From: Phycisphaerae bacterium
GTDB lineage: Bacteria > Planctomycetota > Phycisphaerae > SM23-33
Reading direction: 5' to 3'
NCBI GenBank assembly: GCA_030610965.1
Contig: JAUWQU010000065.1
Span: 1-9,987, forward strand
Length of the DNA: 9,987 nt
Each line of letters starts with the position of its first letter. Position 1 is the first letter of the stretch. The position numbers and the translations under genes are program-made. Below, one piece after another: positions 5,606 to 9,987 of the stretch. The notes beneath the pieces were generated by a model that was given only the letters and a program-made list of their open reading frames with translations, ran no database searches and had not been told where the DNA came from.

Positions 5606-7150
5606 TCAGCAATCCTGATGTTCCGCCTTTGCGGCAGGTTCGGCCTCTTGCGGAGACGCGGCCGCGCCGGCGGGAGCGGGGGCGGCAGCGTTGGCGGGCC
5701 CCTGCGGCTTGTAGCCCAGTGCCTCCACGAGATCGACGTAGCCCTGGCGGCTCAGGCGGGTCAGCTCGTGATGCATTCGCACGGCCAGCAGGCGCCGCGC
5801 GTGGATATCCTTGTGCTCGACGGCGTCGTCCAATGCACGGTTGATGCACTCGGCCGCGCTGGCCGCGGTATGGGCTTCCCACTCGCCCAGCAGGTCATGG
5901 AGCCCATCGCGGTTGATATGCACCGCCAGGCGGGCAATCCGCAGGTCCTCGGCCCCGGCGGCTGAGAGAAGCTCCGGGCGGCAGGCGTTGCAGAACTTCT
6001 CCAGCGCCGCCAATCGCGGCAGGGCCTCGCGGACAAAGCCTTCGGCTCGCTGGAAGTCGCGCCGGTTCCGGCCCTCGGCTCTCAGGTCTTCGATCACATC
6101 GTAGCCCAGCCGTCCGTCGCAGTAGTCGGGGTCGAATCGCATGCGCAGCTCCGTTGCCGTAGCGAAGCCGCAGTACAGCATGTGGTCCAGCACGCATCGG
6201 GCGGTGGCGAGGTCGCGCCCGAATACTCGCCTTGTGTTCCGCAGGCGGCAGCGCAGCACCTTCTCGCGGGCGCCGGGCAGACGGTTGAGCCAGTCGCCGT
6301 CTTCCGTGCCGGGCCAAAGCAGCATCTGCGAGTTGAACAGGTCGGTGTCGTGAGCGCGGTTGAGCTTCTGGACGTCGGTGGCGGTCAGGATGGCGACCAT
6401 CCGGGTGACGACCGCGAACCAGAACCGCTGGGCCGTGCGGCGCGGGTTGAAAAGCATCGCCGCGGCCAGGCCGGTCAGGCCGACCTCCCCGCGGGCGGCC
6501 AGGAGAGTGGAGTTGCCGTCGAACTGCTCGATGAGCTTGGAATCGCTGCGGTCGAAGTACGCCCCGTCTCGCCAGTCCTCGAAGAAACGAAGGTCCAGCC
6601 CCACGCGGAACATCTGCTGGATCTGCGGCAGGGGGTTGCTCAGGGCTTCCTTGGCGCGGACGAAGAAGCTCGACTTCGCGCGAGCAAGGGCCTCGTTCTC
6701 GGTCTGCCCGTTGACGCGGGCGACAGGCCCCGGCTGGTGGGACGCCATGTGCAGCCGGCACTCGTGTTGAAACAACCGGCGCCACAGCGCGCCGAGGTGC
6801 TCTTCGGTCTGGCTCTTGCGATAGTCCTCCATCAGGTTCAGGCCGCTGGCCTGGGCGACCGTCAGCAGGCGGCTGGCGATCAGGCTCGGCACGACCTTCA
6901 GCAGCACGCCGACGGCCAGTGAGAGCCCGCCTATCAGCAGCGGAAGCACGAGGGCCTGCCGCACAGTGAAGCCCGGCAGGCCGATACGCCCTGTCACGAG
7001 GCCCACAACCGCGATGCCGGCCGTCACGAGCGTGTACCGCAGCGATCGGCGATAGATAAGGTTGCCGATCGTGTAGAAGATGTCCAGCGGAGCGATCAAC
7101 CGTCCGAGGTCGCCGATCAGGGCCGTGGTTTTTCTGCGACTGTGTTCCAT
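5606..7150 (-). CDS. Membrane protein of unknown family, 514 residues
   Basis: I do not recognise the family. The ATG at 7150 follows a loose GGAATAAGCC. The N-terminal 35 residues are basic and amphipathic. Two hydrophobic segments follow, at about 36-58 (SLRYTLVTAGIAVVGLV) and 66-96 (ALVLPLLIGGLSLAVGVLL). The rest is a large, probably cytoplasmic, mostly helical domain rich in Arg, Leu and Ala. It includes FFVRAKEALSNPLPQIQQMF, FNPRRTAQRFWFAVVTRMVA, a stretch with several Cys (EKVLRCRLRN, ARCVLDHMLYCGF, EKFCNACRPELL), and INRDGLHDLLGEWEAH. The last 30 or so residues are Ala/Pro/Glu-rich and probably disordered. The ORF is long, has a consistent codon pattern, and lies 48 bp upstream of the TPM gene on the same strand, so it is a real gene and probably belongs to the same transcription unit. 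Confidence 0.8.
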   Translation of the reverse strand: MEHSRRKTTALIGDLGRLIAPLDIFYTIGNLIYRRSLRYTLVTAGIAVVGLVTGRIGLPGFTVRQALVLPLLIGGLSLAVGVLLKVVPSLIASRLLTVAQASGLNLMEDYRKSQTEEHLGALWRRLFQHECRLHMASHQPGPVARVNGQTENEALARAKSSFFVRAKEALSNPLPQIQQMFRVGLDLRFFEDWRDGAYFDRSDSKLIEQFDGNSTLLAARGEVGLTGLAAAMLFNPRRTAQRFWFAVVTRMVAILTATDVQKLNRAHDTDLFNSQMLLWPGTEDGDWLNRLPGAREKVLRCRLRNTRRVFGRDLATARCVLDHMLYCGFATATELRMRFDPDYCDGRLGYDVIEDLRAEGRNRRDFQRAEGFVREALPRLAALEKFCNACRPELLSAAGAEDLRIARLAVHINRDGLHDLLGEWEAHTAASAAECINRALDDAVEHKDIHARRLLAVRMHHELTRLSRQGYVDLVEALGYKPQGPANAAAPAPAGAAASPQEAEPAAKAEHQDC

Positions 7151-7159
7151 TGGCTTATT

Positions 7160-7240
7160 CCAAAAACAAGGTCTTAGGGCAGCAGAGCCGTAATCAGGCT
7201 CTTGTCATTCGCCCGGCTCATCTGCCGGCGCCCTGAGACC
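7160..7240 (-). terminator. Possible intrinsic terminator after the HD gene
   Basis: On the minus strand, GGTCTCAGGGC (7240-7230) can pair with GCCCTAAGACC (7180-7170): 10 of 11 positions are Watson-Crick and one is a mismatch or wobble. The T-rich TTGTTTTTG (7169-7161) follows. The 49-nt loop holds a second hairpin, AGAGCC with GGCTCT (7202-7197 with 7189-7184). The long loop weakens the call, and its arms are also members of the heptamer repeat family. It ends only about 10 bp before the next minus-strand gene, so it could instead act as an attenuator. Confidence 0.4.
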
Positions 7241-7290
7241 TTCTTCTCTCTTCTCTTCCCTAGGACCTAAGACCTAGGACCTAAGACCTT
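7228..7290. repeat. Heptamer tandem repeat (TAGGACC/TAAGACC)n
   Basis: Positions 7261-7274 and 7275-7288 are identical 14-bp units TAGGACCTAAGACC, so four heptamers alternate one base. They are preceded by GCGCCCTGAGACCTTCTT (7228-7245) and a pyrimidine-only stretch. This block lies just after the HD gene stop (7294, minus strand). The same words appear at 238-263 and 7168-7180. The whole 143-bp gap between the HD and 514-residue genes is made of this material and the hairpin described above. Confidence 0.75.
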
Positions 7291-7293
7291 CCC

Positions 7294-7902
7294 CTATAGT
7301 TCGCCGTCGGCCTCGGCGGCCAAGCGGTCCATAAACTGTCGTTCGAGAGACGCCCGTCGGTCGAAGGCCAGCCTGCTGATCTCGAAATTCAGGGCCTTTC
7401 GCGACTTTACCTGATAGGCGTGGTTGTCCGGCGAATTGTAGAACTTCAACGTCTTCGCGTCAGTTCGGCCGTGGGTCGCGCTGTAGTTCAGGCACAGCCA
7501 GACGCCCTGCGCGCCGAAGTGGTCCAGCAGGTCCGCGTCCTGGACGATCTTCGATGCAAGCCAGCATCGCCGGTTGTTCTTTCGACGGTTGTGCTCGCGG
7601 ACGATCCGCCCGACGGCCTCGATCTCGTCGGGGGCGAGTTCCTCGGCCAGGAGGCGAGCGACAACTGCGGCGCCGAAATGGTTGTGGGGTTCGCGGCCCT
7701 TGCCGACATCGTGGAACAGCGCACCGGCGAACAGCAGCGCCTCCGGGACCTCCACAGGTTTGGATATTTGCTCTCGCAGCCTAAGCGCGAGGCGGGCGGT
7801 GCGAAACCCGTGATGGAAGGTGTAGCCCTTCTCTCGTGCCGGGTGGGCTTTTCGCCCGGCCATGGCCGAGCGGGCGATCTGGATGCACTTCTTCCTGTTC
7901 AT
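7294..7902 (-). CDS. HD-domain metal-dependent phosphohydrolase
   Basis: This 202-residue protein carries an HD-superfamily metal centre: H30/H31, the HD pair H64-D65 in ALFHDVGKG, H104 in REHNRR, and the final Asp in QDADLLDHFGA (121-131). The overall pattern resembles the YedJ/YpgQ-type stand-alone HD proteins; B. subtilis YpgQ has been described as a nucleoside triphosphate pyrophosphatase, but the substrate cannot be read from this sequence. It is cytoplasmic, with no signal peptide or membrane segment. The ATG at 7902 has GAGGT 5 bp upstream. A near-consensus promoter (7999-8026) gives a leader of about 90 nt that includes a small hairpin and a run of eight T, and repeated 16-mers flank that promoter. 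It is probably transcribed alone or with the downstream 514-residue gene. The superfamily call is firm. Confidence 0.87.
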   Translation of the reverse strand: MNRKKCIQIARSAMAGRKAHPAREKGYTFHHGFRTARLALRLREQISKPVEVPEALLFAGALFHDVGKGREPHNHFGAAVVARLLAEELAPDEIEAVGRIVREHNRRKNNRRCWLASKIVQDADLLDHFGAQGVWLCLNYSATHGRTDAKTLKFYNSPDNHAYQVKSRKALNFEISRLAFDRRASLERQFMDRLAAEADGEL

Positions 7903-7998
7903 CGCCGACCTCGCCGTGGCGGCCCTGCCCGCCCGGCAAAAAAAATCGCTATCGAGTTGGAGTTTCCCGTACAGGCGGGAATAATTACACAGGCAGAT

Positions 7999-8026
7999 AT
8001 GATAAGAGACACGGGACCGAGGTCAA
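7999..8026 (-). promoter_or_regulatory. Sigma70-type promoter for the HD gene
   Basis: On the minus strand, TTGACC (8026-8021), a 16-bp spacer and TATCAT (8004-7999) each match the consensus at five of six positions. Transcription would start near 7992 and run about 90 nt before the HD start codon at 7902. The -35 box sits one base from the tandem 16-mers at 8028-8059. Confidence 0.65.
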
Positions 8027-8027
8027 C

Positions 8028-8059
8028 TGCGTATCTGCCTTGGTGCGTATCTGCCTTGG
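8028..8059. repeat. Two perfect tandem 16-bp repeats beside the HD promoter
   Basis: TGCGTATCTGCCTTGG occurs at 8028-8043 and again at 8044-8059 without a mismatch. The core TATCTGCCT also occurs inverted at 7991-7999 (AGGCAGATA), which overlaps the -10 box and predicted start of the minus-strand promoter. Two direct sites upstream of a -35 box plus one site over the start is a layout typical of regulator binding. The regulator is unknown. A chance tandem duplication is the alternative. Confidence 0.6.
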
Positions 8060-8061
8060 AC

Positions 8062-8199
8062 GCCGAGGCACTCCTTCTTCCGGCAAGGCTAGGCGCCGCA
8101 AGATCCTCCGCCTCGGCACTATACGGTTTCGCGCACCGTAGCGGTGCGCACGGGCCGCGGCGGTCCAAGGCTCAGCGGACCATGCGGCCCCTTTTTTTT
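8062..8199 (+). ncRNA. Candidate structured small RNA ending in an intrinsic terminator
   Basis: Three strong hairpins follow one another. Hairpin 1 pairs GCCGAGGC (8062-8069) with GCCTCGGC (8110-8117), then has a symmetric 6x6 internal loop. Its upper stem pairs TCTT and CGGC (8076-8084) with GCCG and AAGA (8095-8103) around a C-C mismatch, closed by a 10-nt loop. Hairpin 2 pairs GCGCACCG (8131-8138) with CGGTGCGC (8142-8149). Hairpin 3 is the terminator at 8152-8199. No convincing reading frame covers the block. The plus-strand promoter is not clear: AATAAT at 7980-7985 with a poor -35 at 7957 is one option, giving about 200 nt. It does not look like SRP RNA, tmRNA or RNase P RNA to me. Expression is inference. 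Confidence 0.4.
8152..8199 (+). terminator. Intrinsic terminator, plus strand
   Basis: GGGCCGC (8152-8158) pairs perfectly with GCGGCCC (8184-8190). Inside, GGTCC (8162-8166) pairs with GGACC (8177-8181), with a small 3x2 internal loop between the two stems. One C and then eight T (8192-8199) follow. This is a strong Rho-independent terminator for rightward transcription, yet no plus-strand gene lies to its left within the gap. Confidence 0.65.
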
Positions 8200-8235
8200 G
8201 CGCCGTCCGGGCCCTGCCGGGGACGGCGCAAAAAA
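8194..8235. other. 15-bp perfect hairpin with T6 left arm and A6 right arm
   Basis: Six T plus GCGCCGTCC (8194-8208) pair with GGACGGCGC plus six A (8221-8235) around a 12-nt GC-rich loop. On either strand the stem is preceded by T and followed by A, so it is not itself a terminator. Its left T-run is the U-tract of the plus-strand terminator and its right A-run is the U-tract of the minus-strand terminator. Confidence 0.7.
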
Positions 8236-8267
8236 GGAGCCCCGGCGGCTGGGCGGACGCCGGGGCT
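8230..8267 (-). terminator. Intrinsic terminator, minus strand
   Basis: Read on the minus strand, AGCCCCGGCG (8267-8258) pairs perfectly over 10 bp with CGCCGGGGCT (8247-8238) around a 10-nt loop, followed by CC and six T (8235-8230). It would stop leftward transcription coming from the lipoprotein side. No minus-strand gene is seen to its right. A further 7-bp hairpin (TGCTGGC 8278-8284 with GCCAGCA 8292-8298) lies just beyond it. Confidence 0.6.
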
Positions 8268-8342
8268 GGGGCATTGGTGCTGGCATGGGAGGCCAGCAAG
8301 GGGGCTTTCTTGGTACTGCTTAACCGTCGTGCCTGGTTTCCT

Positions 8343-8370
8343 TTGCTTCAATCAAAGCCTATGATACAAT
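8343..8370 (+). promoter_or_regulatory. Probable promoter for the lipoprotein gene
   Basis: TTGCTT (8343-8348), a 16-bp spacer and TACAAT (8365-8370) form a reasonable sigma70-type promoter. The predicted start near 8377 gives a leader of about 50 nt ahead of the ATG at 8426, with AAGGA at 8415-8419. Confidence 0.5.
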
Positions 8371-8425
8371 CGAGTAGCAGCCAAACGTCCGGGCCGGTTT
8401 TCCCGCGAGTATTGAAGGAAAAAAC

Positions 8426-9001
8426 ATGCGAAGGTTCGCCTCAACGTGCCTGCTGGCGGCAATGCTGATGCCGATGGGCTGCCAGCCCAAGTACACCCAG
8501 CCGGTTTTCGAGCCCAAGGCGATGACGGCCCAGCAGCAGAACTTCCAGCAGCTCTGGCAGGCCAGCCGGAAGGTGCTGATACGGTATCACTTTCACATCG
8601 ACCGCCAGGATCCCCGTGCCGGCGTGATCACGACCTGGCCGATAACGGGCAAGCAAATCTTCGAGGTCTGGCGAAAAGACGCCGCGCGGGCCAGCGACTC
8701 CGGCGAGAGCACGCTCCAGACAATCTACCGCGCTGTGGAGTTGACCATCCGCCCGACGGCCAACGGTCAGGACTACGAGCCCATAGTCAAAGTCTCCGTC
8801 AGCCGGTCCGACAAACCCATCGACAGCATCGCCAGCACGTCCGATGCTTACGACATGTTCACCAAACGCCGCAAGAGGCGCAAACTCACCGGGCCGCAGG
8901 AGGCCAGCCACCTGGTCGATCTCGGCAACGACCTGGCCCTGGAAGCCAAACTGACGGCCGATATCCGCAAAGAAGCCGGACTGGCCGAGCGCGGAAGCTA
9001 G
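8426..9001 (+). CDS. Putative lipoprotein, unknown family
   Basis: This 191-residue protein starts at an ATG with AAGGA 6 bp upstream. It opens with a basic n-region (MRRF), a short hydrophobic core and MPMGC, so Cys19 is a plausible lipidation site, though Pro at -3 makes the lipobox atypical. The mature part has Q-rich TAQQQNFQQLWQASRKVLIR (about 34-53), then HFHIDRQDPRAGVITTWP, FEVWRKDAARASDSGESTLQ and a beta-rich block (AVELTIRPTANGQDYEPIVK). A basic loop (KRRKRRKL) precedes a helical C-terminus. It is likely anchored in a membrane and faces the periplasm. I cannot name the family. holA lies 427 bp downstream; in E. coli the lipoprotein gene lptE precedes holA, but the LptE N-terminal GY-type motif is not visible here, so I do not call it LptE. 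Confidence 0.75.
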   Translation: MRRFASTCLLAAMLMPMGCQPKYTQPVFEPKAMTAQQQNFQQLWQASRKVLIRYHFHIDRQDPRAGVITTWPITGKQIFEVWRKDAARASDSGESTLQTIYRAVELTIRPTANGQDYEPIVKVSVSRSDKPIDSIASTSDAYDMFTKRRKRRKLTGPQEASHLVDLGNDLALEAKLTADIRKEAGLAERGS

Positions 9002-9057
9002 TGTAGCGATTCCCCGAGCGGCAGGCAGGTCGCAAGCGAGCGACAAACGGCAAACAG

Positions 9058-9092
9058 CAAGAACCAAAAGACAAGGACCAAGGAACAAACAA
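9058..9092. repeat. Inverted partial copy of the GT-rich repeat
   Basis: ACCAAGGAACAAACAA (9077-9092) is the exact reverse complement of 16 bp in the 46-bp repeat (9240-9255 and 9286-9301), and the flanking GAACCAAAAGACAAGG is related to it. It lies in the 427-bp gap after the lipoprotein gene. The spacer to the tandem array holds CTTCGGCCGAAG (9102-9113) and a separate hairpin, but no gene. Confidence 0.7.
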
Positions 9093-9139
9093 GAGCTTCG
9101 CCTTCGGCCGAAGTTGGTCTCCCAGGTTCTGTTTATAAG

Positions 9140-9159
9140 ACAGCCATCGCAGTGGCTGT
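9140..9159. other. Short perfect hairpin between repeat copies
   Basis: ACAGCCA (9140-9146) pairs with TGGCTGT (9153-9159) around a 6-nt loop. No T-run follows, so I do not call it a terminator. It is the nearest candidate transcript end for the lipoprotein gene, about 140 bp after its stop. Confidence 0.4.
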
Positions 9160-9199
9160 TGGATCGCGCGTCAGTCGTTTGGGGCTTGGAAGGTCGCTG

Positions 9200-9368
9200 T
9201 TTGGTCCTTGTTTGTTATTTGGCATTTGTGTTTTGGTCCTTGTTTGTTCCTTGGTGTTTGTTATTTGGCATTTGTATTTTGGTCCTTGTTTGTTCCTTGG
9301 TGCTTGTTATTTGGCATTTGTATTTTGGTCCTTGTTTATTCCTTGGTGCTTGTTATTTGGCGCTTTCT
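9200..9368. repeat. GT-rich tandem repeat, 46-bp unit, before holA
   Basis: Units run 9231-9276 and 9277-9322 (one difference), then 9323-9368, with a diverged end after about 9360. A shortened first copy at 9200-9230 lacks an internal 15 bp. Each unit begins TTTTGGTCCTTGTTTG and ends TTATTTGGCATTTGTA. The plus strand is strongly G/T-rich, unlike the surrounding genes. Because 46 is not a multiple of three, the unit is read in a different frame in each copy. The hydrophobic Phe/Leu/Val/Trp reading frame across it is therefore a by-product, not a membrane protein. Confidence 0.85.
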
Positions 9369-9428
9369 TGCCACACCCGCAACGCGCGGGCCTTTCCTCC
9401 GCCGGGGCCTTCTGCTATCCTTGCCTGC

Positions 9429-9987
9429 ATGGCCGGCAAGGACATCCATCCCGTTTACGTGCTTCACGGCGACGACGCCTTCCTGCGGGATCACCATCGC
9501 AAGGAGATCGTCGATCGCGTCGTCGCCGGGGCGGACCCGCAGCTTTGCGTGACGGCCTTCGACGGCTCGGCCGAGCTTGCCGATGTGCTCGACGAGCTGC
9601 GAACCGTGCCATTCCTGGCCCCCCACCGCCTGGTGATCCTCCGCGACGCCGACGCCTTCGTAAAGGCCCACCGCGAGGCGCTGGAGAAGTTCTTCGACAA
9701 GCCGCCGGGCTCGGCCTCCCTGGTGCTGATGGTCGCGTCCTGGCCTTCAAATACGCGGCTGGCCAAGCTCGTGGCCAGAATCGGCAAGGCGATCGACTGC
9801 TCCGTACCCGCAAAGGGCAACCTGGCCCAGTGGATGACCAAGGCGTCGGCCAAACGCGGAAAAAAAATCGACCGCGACGCCGCGGAACTGCTGGGCCAGT
9901 GGGTCGGGCGAGACCTGGCCGCGCTTGACGGGGAGATCGAGAAGCTGAGCCTGTACGTGGGCGAGTGCGAGCGGATCACCTCGGCCG
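9429..9987 (+). CDS. holA: DNA polymerase III subunit delta, N-terminal part (cut by window edge)
   Basis: The ATG is at 9429 and the frame is open to the window end, giving 186 residues of a protein usually around 330-350. The start matches the delta family: VYVLHGDDAFLRDHHRKEIV (about 9-28), FDGSAELADVLDELRTVPFL, then RLVILRDADAF and SLVLMV of the RecA-like N-terminal domain. The region after about 130 (GNLAQWMTKASAKRGKKI, DRDAAELLGQWVGRDLAALD, EIEKLSLYVG) is the helical lid domain. Delta opens the beta sliding clamp in the clamp-loader complex during replication. The ribosome site is weak and no promoter is clear in the repeat-filled upstream DNA, so readthrough from the lipoprotein transcript is possible. 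Partial only because of the window boundary. Confidence 0.92.
   Translation, partial: MAGKDIHPVYVLHGDDAFLRDHHRKEIVDRVVAGADPQLCVTAFDGSAELADVLDELRTVPFLAPHRLVILRDADAFVKAHREALEKFFDKPPGSASLVLMVASWPSNTRLAKLVARIGKAIDCSVPAKGNLAQWMTKASAKRGKKIDRDAAELLGQWVGRDLAALDGEIEKLSLYVGECERITSA

Noticed and set aside
4511..5965. A 484-codon plus-strand frame opposite the TPM gene set
   Set aside because: It lies antisense to several overlapping genes with recognisable domains; its own product is low-complexity and has no motif.
6182..6922. A 246-codon plus-strand frame opposite the 514-residue protein
   Set aside because: Mirror frame of a longer gene with membrane segments and operon context; it has no ribosome site or domain.
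8062..8199. Identification of the structured block as SRP RNA, RNase P RNA or tmRNA
   Set aside because: None of the conserved cores of those RNAs could be found in it; it remains an unnamed candidate.
7985..8299. Overlapping short frames on both strands in the 7903-8425 gap
   Set aside because: They run through hairpins and terminators, have no plausible ribosome sites and show GC-driven composition; non-coding structure explains the region better.
9058..9368. CRISPR array
   Set aside because: The 46-bp units are directly adjacent with no unique spacers, and there are no cas genes.
9152..9928. A 258-codon plus-strand frame looking like a multi-pass membrane protein
   Set aside because: The hydrophobic part is the translated 46-bp tandem repeat, which codes similar residues in shifting frames, and the remainder overlaps holA out of frame.

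Overview
The window is about 10 kb of GC-rich bacterial chromosome, densely coding on both strands. Gene content points to Planctomycetota, possibly a Phycisphaerae-like lineage: an exported FAD oxidoreductase carrying a discoidin-like domain, TPM-domain and DUF58 proteins, several small membrane proteins and lipoproteins I cannot place, and intergenic DNA full of short word repeats. This assignment is inference; there is no rRNA or other marker in the window.

Layout. Positions 1-945 (minus strand) hold rsmD followed by the start of a DUF58 gene that runs off the left edge. Positions 1037-1830 (plus) hold a good sigma70-type promoter and two small related membrane proteins. Positions 1961-4285 (plus) hold a large exported flavoprotein. 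It meets, with no spacing, a convergent minus-strand gene set at 4286-7150: a 514-residue membrane protein of unknown family, a soluble TPM-domain protein, a membrane protein with the Gly-rich C-terminus of TPM proteins but no TPM domain, and a double zinc-ribbon protein. The last three overlap or abut and look like one operon. An HD-domain phosphohydrolase (7294-7902, minus) lies upstream of that set. Positions 8426-9001 (plus) encode a lipoprotein, and holA (DNA polymerase III delta) starts at 9429 and runs off the right edge.

The most unusual stretch is the 523-bp divergent gap between the HD gene and the lipoprotein gene (7903-8425). It holds a near-consensus minus-strand promoter for the HD gene, flanked by two perfect tandem 16-mers plus an inverted half-copy (probable regulator sites). 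It then holds a row of strong hairpins ending in a plus-strand intrinsic terminator, a 15-bp T-to-A flanked hairpin, and a minus-strand intrinsic terminator. Terminators are not expected between two divergent genes, so a small plus-strand structured RNA at about 8060-8199 is the simplest explanation.

Two dispersed repeat families also stand out. One is built on the heptamer TAAGACC/TAGGACC and lies close to three minus-strand gene boundaries. The other is a 46-bp GT-rich tandem repeat before holA, with an inverted copy about 150 bp upstream. No CRISPR array, tRNA, rRNA or insertion-sequence transposase was seen.
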